Shown: positions 57,285 to 64,000 of the stretch, one piece after another | Layout: the number at the start of each line of letters is the position of its first letter | Position numbering within the stretch: the stretch's first letter is position 1 | Source of the DNA: Emydura subglobosa | Lineage: Eukaryota; Chordata; Testudines; Chelidae | Reading direction: 5' to 3' | NCBI GenBank assembly: GCA_007922225.1 | Contig: ML679971.1 | Coordinates: forward strand, 372,001 to 436,000 | DNA: 64,000 bases | Program-made: the position numbers and the translations under genes | Notes under the pieces: model-generated | The model's database searches: none | The model's input: only the letters and a program-made list of their open reading frames with translations | Told to the model about the DNA's origin: nothing

Positions 57285-57400
57285 TATTGTTATTGGCATT
57301 GCAGTAGCACCTACAGGCCAGGACCCCTTTGTGCTAGGCAGTGTACAGACATATGGCAAAGTGATGGTCTCTGCCCCGAAGAGCTTACAATGTAAGTACC
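57285..57400 (+). repeat. SINE tail fragment
   Basis: GCAGTAGCACCTACAGGCCA, GGACCCCTTTGTGCTAGGCA and CCCCGAAGAGCTTACAATGT is the 3' part of the MIR-like SINE type common in this window. Confidence 0.55.
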
Positions 57401-59199
57401 TCCAAGCTATTCTAAGGGCAGCCCAAAGAGCAGCTTGGAAGGGCTACATGAATACCCTGAGATCTGTAGTATTTCTTCAAATTCTACAGGCCTCCCTGCA
57501 GTCCAAAATCCATGGGCCCTGCCCCTCCATGGATCTGTAAATCCCTCCCACCCTGTGGAGACATGCTACAAGAGTATCTGTGCCTGCCAACTCATGGAAT
57601 TGTCGTTTTGCCTCATCCTCTGGGTTTGTCCTCAAGCAATCTCAAAAATAAAAGTGCGTAGGTGGGTGGGGGAGCCTGCGATACTGTAAACAATCACTAT
57701 TTAAACATGATTTGGGAACAGTCCTAAGAACTGTCCTTCAAGCGCTGTCCTGGAAACTGGGATTTCTCATGTTAAAGACTCAGTGCTTGAATACGGCGGT
57801 GAAGGAAGGGGGAGACTGGTTAATCAAGAAAAAAAATGGAATAAAATACAATAAAAATGATTGAAACAATGAAAACATGAAGAACGGAGTTTCTAAGTTC
57901 ACTGTGTTTTGAGCGATGGATGCAGTGGAGAGAATATCCTCCTCCTGACAATACTTCAAATGGGCACTAGATGTCAGCAAGTGAATGCTGATTGAATGAA
58001 TCAGACTTTCTTGGTTATTTATTTGGGGAATTGAGTTGGGTAGGTGGCACTATCCCACTAAAGAGATAAATAAGACCTTTCCTCGTTCATTGCCCAGCTC
58101 TTGTTGAATTAAGATATCTTATCTTATCTTGTATCCTACCATATATGCTTCTGAGAAGGCTAATTTCTCTCTCATCTACGCTTTACCAGTGATGATCTGT
58201 TATACTTAGAGTAGAATAATATTTTGCTTGACCAGAAAAAACAGGCAAACAAACAAAAAAAACCCCCAACCCCACAGTCACCCTGGTTTTGTGGGTGCGT
58301 AGATATTTGCCAAGATGATATAGGCACATAAACACAAATATATAAAATGTCTGTTCATGTGCACAGACACAGATGCTTTCATATCTCGCAATCATACCCC
58401 AAACGCTAAATTAGCCCGATATTCATATTTTGATTATAGTTGTATTAGATGACTGCTAAAGATCTTTTAAATCTAGCCTCACCCCTGCTATTCTCCCCTA
58501 GTGCTATTCTCTGGGAGTTTTATATTCGTGCCGTGTTGGCCATCCCCTACCTAGTAGAGTAATGAGCCATCAGCATGCAGAACTTCCCTTTGCTAGCCTC
58601 ATTAGCTTAGCAGAGAGGTTCCTAGCCACTGCAGCGGTTCAGGGAGACCAGATGCATAGAGAGGCCTAGGGGACATGATTCAAGGCCTTGGCTACATTTC
58701 AAAGAGGCACATGCCTACAGAGTAGAAGCTCCTTTGGCATTTCCTGGCTATGACCAGTGCCTGGAACTGATGAACTGGATGCATTCCTCTGTTGCATCAC
58801 ATCCTGCAGCAGAAAGACACTCCTACCCTTCGCGTGTTTTTATGTAGAATAGCAGCCTGCAGCTCTGGGCGTGTAATGCTGGAACCTCAGTCTATGCCAT
58901 GTCTGTGACATTTACATCAGGGATGTTCAAGAGGGAATGGTGCAACCTGTGACCATTCTCTCACCGGATCAAACCTTCTGGAAAAGGTTCTGTGGGTGGC
59001 GAATGTGGATCCTTCTCTATTATGATGAGGGCCTCTAAGATGAGATGGGCCAGCCACATCAGCGCCACCAAAACTCATGCCAGTGGCCAGCAATGCGTCT
59101 GGTAGCAGGGACCTCCCTTCTGGGTAAGCTCAGCCCTGGGAAGAATGGCATCTGAGCTGAGAAGAGATGAGGAGTGAAATGCTGTATTTATCCACAGTG

Positions 59200-59660
59200 C
59201 GGGGAGGAAAGATGGTCAGCCGGACACTAGCCTGAGGCTCAGGAGTTCCAGATCCCCTGCTCTGCCACAGATTTCCTGCGTGATCTTGGGCACATAACTG
59301 AAGTCTATCTGTGCCTCAGTTCCCTCTCTGTAAAACATGGTGATTCCCTACTGCACCGGTTCAGGGCCCAAGCATAATTTTTTCGGGTCCAGTACAAACT
59401 TGTAACATGGGCCCCCTCCCACACACATACCACAATCCTTCATCTCATACATACAATCTCATGAGCCGTGAACAATTTTTTCTTCATGGTATTGGGGGTT
59501 GCAGCCTGGGTTGGGCCCCCAGGCCTTCTTCACCCTGATAAAATGTACCCTTTTTTCCCCCTAATGTGGGGGCCCTGCACAGGTTTGTTGGGAAGATAAA
59601 TACATTAAAGGCTGTGAGGCTCTCAGATACTATATCACGGGGGCCATACAAGTACCGAAG
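59200..59660 (+). repeat. MIR-like SINE split by another repeat
   Basis: Head and core run to CCCTCTCTGTAAAACATGGT (about 59342). The tail resumes at ACAGGTTTGTTGGGAAGATA (about 59579) and ends near AAGTACCGAAG. The 59365-59577 repeat separates the halves. Confidence 0.6.
59365..59577 (+). repeat. Unclassified interspersed repeat, copy 2 of 2
   Basis: Begins AGGGCCCAAGCATAATTTTTT and ends GGGGGCCCTGC; aligned throughout with 20139-20358. It sits inside a SINE, so it moved after that SINE did. Confidence 0.7.
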
Positions 59661-59749
59661 ATAGACTGGTTCCTGGCACTGCCCAAATTAGGTGTTTTAC
59701 GTCTCTTCTAATCTGGAGAGATCCCTCAAGTAAGCACTAGGGGATTTTC

Positions 59750-60057
59750 TAGAGCTGCTGGAGATTTACTGGAAATTAGCTTTTCAAGCAAAATTTTTTT
59801 TTTTTTTTTTTTTTTTTTCAGAAAACTTTCATTCTGGTTGTTCAGGTTTATTAAATGAGAAACCAAAAACTGGAAATTTTTTCTGAAAACGGTTTTGCGG
59901 GTTTTTTCCCCACTTTTTGTTTTTGGTCTTGTGTTTTTCATTGAAAATCCCACATTTTTTCTGGAGGGTGGGGGTGGAGGCAAATAAAACAAAACAAAAA
60001 AATAATTAAAACACAAATTTCTGGTGAAAAATAATTGGCTGTTTTCTACCAGCTCTA
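59750..60057. repeat. A/T-rich repeat with inverted AGAGCTG ends
   Basis: Left TAGAGCTGCTGGAGATT and right TTTCTACCAGCTCTA are inverted. The interior is GAAAACTTTC/TTTTTC-rich with a long T run at 59793-59818. Confidence 0.5.
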
Positions 60058-60148
60058 AAGTTTTCTTGCTTGTTCAATCACCAGCCTCCCTGCCTGAGGG
60101 TGGATTAGTGCAAAGTACAGTGGGGGATGCTGTGCTGCTCACACTCAT

Positions 60149-61640
60149 AGTATTTGTAACGAGGTATTGGCCCAGCACAAAGCTTTTGCTCGGAACATCT
60201 CTGAATTCGGATGCTGTGAGCCACCTGGAATTGGACCGAGAGGAAGGATCTGAGTAATAGCAAGAATCGCTAGGCAGGTGAGCCAGTCAGTTTTGAGGTT
60301 CATTTGGCAGTCAAATGTGAGGTTTGTAAGGGAGTATTTTGCAAAAAGTTGCTATCTGAGGCTGGTTTTTTTTTTTAGCACAGGCTAATCCAGTGGGATG
60401 GCTTCTTAAAAATGTAGGTGAATTTGCACAATGATATGATGGGGAAGAAAGACTTAGGGATGCATATACAGAGATGTCATGGCACATGGAAACAACCTTC
60501 TCTCTAGGGTTTTGGTGCAACTGCGCTTGGGATGTTTGTTTTCAAATTCTGGGCATCTCATTCCCAAAACTACAGCGGAGAAAGTGAAGGATGTTCAGAG
60601 AAGAGCAGCAAAAATGCTGAAAGGATTTAGACTGAGCAAAGATTAAGAGAGAGAAATAGGCATAGTTTGGCTGAGTGGTAATGGAGGGAAGAGGGAGGGA
60701 AATCTACTTGGTTTGTTTGTTTGTAGGGTTTAAACACAGAGAGGAGAGTGAATGATTTAGGCTGGGCCAAAGAGGAAGTATAACTAAGGACAACAGGGAG
60801 AAATAGTATGTCTAAGGCTATGTCTACATGACAGAGCTTACAGTGGCACAGCTGTACCACTGCAGCTGCACTGCTGTAAGGTTTTCCATGTGGGCACTCT
60901 ATACCGATGGGAGAGAGCTCTCCCGCTTGGCATAATTAAATCACCCCCAACGAGCAGTGGTAGGACATAGTGCTGCCCACACCAGCGCTTCTGTCAGTAG
61001 AATGTATGTTGGTCAAGGATGTGTTTTTTCACACCCCTGACCGACAAAAGTGCTAGCGAAGACAAAGCCAAAGTGGGTAGTTTTGAGGTGAGATGATGTG
61101 GCCATTGAATTTCAGTAGCACCCATGTCTGATGAGTTCAAATTCTGCCCTTTATCAGGTGCCGTTCTCTGCCCCGCATTGTGCAGGAGGTCAGGTTAGAT
61201 GGTGGCAATGACCTCTTCAGATTTACAAATGAAATTAAGAAAGGGAAAAAATATATACTGACTATTAGGGAAAAGCTTCCTGACTGTGAGAGGCAGGCTG
61301 TGGAATAGATGGTGGAATAGATGATGGCAAAACTATGTCTTGGGAACCATTCTTTGTAGGCAGAAGTTGGACTTGGTGATCCTGACAGGTCTCTCTCTCT
61401 TCTTGATAGATCATTTGTTAACTTCATGCTCTGCAGTCTGTTCTGTGTGCAGTGGTGCAATCGGTGATCCGCTCCTTGGGCCTAGGGCTCTTTCAGCAGC
61501 TGCTGGATAGATCTGCAGCTGCCCTTTGAACTTCTTTAGGTTTTGGTGTTGTCACCCTTATAATATTTATAACTAGGTATTGGCCCAGCACAAAGTCCTT
61601 GATCAGAACATCTCTGAATTCTGGTGCTAAACTGTGAAGG
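60149..61640. repeat. Direct repeat pair flanking CR1 remnants and a MITE
   Basis: About 75 bp at 60149-60225 (GAGGTATTGGCCCAGCACAA...GGAACATCTCTGAATTC) recur at 61562-61638 (TAGGTATTGGCCCAGCACAA...AGAACATCTCTGAATTC). Between them are old CR1 pieces at about 60500-60800 and 61130-61400 (GCAGGAGGTCAGGTTAGATG). Confidence 0.6.
60812..61078. mobile_element. Harbinger-like MITE
   Basis: Starts AGGCTATGTCTACATGACAG and contains GGGAGAGAGCTCTCCCGCTT (itself palindromic) and TTTTCACACCCCTGACCGAC, then AGACAAAGCC at its right. Its ends are less tidy than those of 9877-10118. Confidence 0.6.
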
Positions 61641-62019
61641 TTGGGTCCATCACTGTTGATAACCTACTGGGATCCAGGAAAACAGGACAGGGATGTTTTC
61701 AGGGGAAAGGGTCTTCTAAGACAGATTACAAATTTTTTTAAAAAAAGCCTTCAGATGATTCCACCAACGGAATCCTTTTTTAGATCATGGCATATGAGTT
61801 TCATTTTGATTTTGAGCTTGTTGCTTATCTATCTAAGGTACTTACTTGTGAGGGATCATGGGTCCTGAATCTGGGTCTGTGTGTTCCTAGCCAGTCCTTA
61901 GACCGCCAGGGACCAGCAGGAAATGAAGAATGCAATGGTGGGAAGATGTCATTTCTTGACTTGGGATCCAGCAGCTTGGGAGGATACAGATGAGTACAAC
62001 ACTGATTTAAAAGTACTAG

Positions 62020-64000
62020 CAGCCAGTTGCAGTTTTGGGAATATTAAAGATTAATTGATAAGAGACCGGATTGTGTGACCAGATATGAAACTCACAAGTA
62101 CAAGAGTGGTTGCTGAGGGAAGCTGACTGGACTTTGGGGAAAAGCTTTGAGATATGCAGGGCATCGGAGCTATCCAAAAAGAGGATTAGAACCTGGAAGG
62201 GCAGCCAGCAGAAACTGTCAACACAATGCATAAGAAAGAGACATCAAAACCAGACATATCATCAGTAGATGACAACACTACAGACACATGCAAGTACTGT
62301 GGGAGAAAACATGAAAGACAGAAAGAAAAGTGTCCAGCTTGTGGGAAAAAATGCCATCTCTCTCTGATAAATTTAATCATTTGGCAGCCAAGTGTTTTTT
62401 TTCAGAGAAGAAAAGCAGATCCAAGGTACACATAATAATGAAAGAGAGCAACTGTGAGCATGAGGACATTGTATGAGTGACCAAAGAGATGGCAAACACA
62501 GTGCAAGAAAATCCTAGTAAGCACCAGCCTTGTTGTATGCAGCCATGCTACTTGGGAAGAAAGTGATACAATTTCAGTTAGATTGATGGGGATAATGTTA
62601 CAACTTGTGCTACAGTCTTAACCCAGACATATTGTTGGAAGAGACTAACCAGCTGTTCACTACATACAACCATACCAAATTAAAGCCCATTGGGGAAATG
62701 TAACATTAAATTAGGAAATCCAAGGAACGCAAGAATACAGCTGGGCTTTGTGGTCATAGATGATGAGAGCAGTACCACTTCTGGGCAACAAGGCTGCCTA
62801 AGACAGGAACTGGATAAAAGTACAGTTCCAGGACACAATAAAAATGGATAGCAAGATTACTAAAGATACCTTGGATGATATGACCTGGGACCAAGCGATG
62901 ATACAGGAGGAGTATCGAGATTTGTTTCAGGGAGATGGATGGCTATATGGTGTTTATAAAATAGGGACTGACACCAGTGTGAAGACAGTTAAATTGCCAA
63001 AAAGAAAAGTACCCACTGCATTACTACAGCCACTGAAAGATGAACCGCAGATCCTACAGAATTGTGGAATTATTCCACTTGTAGAGAAGAGCACAGACTG
63101 GATAAGCAGTTGTGTGGTGGTAAAAAAGCCATCCGGAAAGTGGAGACTATTCATAGACCAAAAGACTTTAACCAAAGCTTTGAAATGGCGTCATTCCCCT
63201 CTGCCTACAATTGAGGACATTTTACCAGATCTGTCTAAACAGAGATATTTTACAGAATGTGATGTAAAAAGTGGATTCTGACACATTGAATTGGATGAAA
63301 AATCCAGTTACTTGACAACCGTCGCAACTCCATTTGGGAGGTACTGATGGTTAAGGATGCCAATAGGAATCAATTCAGTACCAGAGGTATTCCAGGGCAG
63401 ACTGCCCCAAGTATTGGAGGGCCTGACAGGAATCTGGACAATACCAGATGATGTGTTGATAGTGGGTGGGAATGACAATCCAGAACAAGTTTAATGAGAT
63501 CATGACTACAAATTATTACATTTTTTTTTAGAGAGATTCAGAGAAAAAATATTAAATTGAACTTGGGCAAGCTCAAGTTGAGAGTAATGGAGTTGCCATA
63601 AATTGGACATTGGTTGACCTCCAAAGTCCTGAAAGTAGACCCAGAAAAATTAAGAGCAGTTAGAGAAATGCCCAGATCCAGTGATCTTCCGGGGACTCCT
63701 GGGAATGGTCAGTTATTTAGCAAAGTTTTGCAACCATCTGTCTGAGAGATGCAAGATCTGAGACAAATGACTCATTGAGACTTCTTATGGAAATGGATGG
63801 ATGAGCAAGCATTCTGGAAAATAAAAGAACATTGGGAAACGTCCCATTTTGATATATTACAACCCTTGATGCTGCAATATGACACATCCAAGTTGGGTCT
63901 AAGAGATACCATGCTGCAAGGGGGACAGCCTGTTGCATTTGCAGCAGTACATTGTCCGTGACAGAGAAGGGCTCTGCTCAAATTGAAACAGTTGTTAGCA
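62020..64000 (+). mobile_element. Ty3/gypsy LTR retrotransposon, decayed, runs off the window
   Basis: In order along the + strand: a gag-like tail (about 62020-62230); a CCHC-like zinc-finger stretch, CKYCGRKHERQKEKCPACG (about 62290-62350); reverse transcriptase with KLPKRKVPTALLQPLKDEPQ, SCVVVKKPSGKWRLFIDQKT and TECDVKSGF in one open piece (62844-63281); a DD pair at about 63449 (IPDDVLIVG); and an RNase H-like stretch near 63865-63945. Several in-frame stops and frame changes make it non-functional. No LTR is in the window. Confidence 0.85.

Larger units (their letters stand above)
56791..64000. other. Intron after exon x, continues beyond the window
   Basis: Non-coding. I searched for the next fibrocystin exon and did not find it. 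Holds a SINE tail (57285-57400), a SINE with an insertion (59200-59660), an A/T-rich repeat (59750-60057), old CR1 remnants around a MITE (60500-61400) and a gypsy element (from about 62020). Nothing recognised in 57410-59190. Confidence 0.75.

Noticed and set aside
56791..64000. Next PKHD1 exon
   Set aside because: I looked for the cysteine-containing segment that follows in fibrocystin and found no matching open stretch with splice sites.

Overview
The window is a piece of a vertebrate chromosome, most likely from a turtle. The only host gene in it is PKHD1 (fibrocystin/polyductin), on the + strand. The evidence is 24 exons between 86 and 56790, each with a GT donor and AG acceptor. Their phases chain without a break into 1590 codons and their order matches fibrocystin: end of an IPT/TIG domain, another IPT, a PA14 domain, a conserved linker, then a long run of IPT/TIG domains. 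By my count from memory they correspond one for one to human exons 10-33, including the unusually large exon (1626 bp here). Both ends of the gene lie outside the window. I found no exon after 56790.

The turtle assignment rests on the repeats: CR1 LINEs of several ages (one with an intact 388-codon reverse-transcriptase ORF), a long PIF/Harbinger element and its short relatives, many MIR-like tRNA-derived SINEs, hAT-type MITEs, a Ty3/gypsy element and an R2-type LINE fragment. A crocodilian is the main alternative; a mammal or bird is unlikely.

Layout. 86-6920: IPT exons and the start of PA14, with small DNA elements in the introns. 6921-15293: rest of PA14; the 10689-13704 intron holds a solo-LTR-like element (10816-13151) split by a CR1. 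15294-22920: linker exons; a young antisense CR1 at 16379-17640 and a cluster of MITEs at 19480-20685. 22921-34639: linker exons and the first of the next IPT series; older CR1, SINE and LTR-like sequence. 34640-48361: IPT exons separated by long introns; a 3.8 kb Harbinger element with a broken transposase and a Myb-like partner gene (41334-45122), and an R2-like endonuclease fragment (46738-47102). 48362-56790: the 1626-bp IPT exon and the exon after it. 56791-64000: intron only, ending in a decayed gypsy element that runs off the window.

The host exons together make the extracellular part of a receptor-like protein of primary cilia in kidney and bile duct. All other coding-like sequence belongs to mobile elements, and most of it is broken. 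I found no CRISPR array, operon, bacterial gene or true tRNA/rRNA gene.
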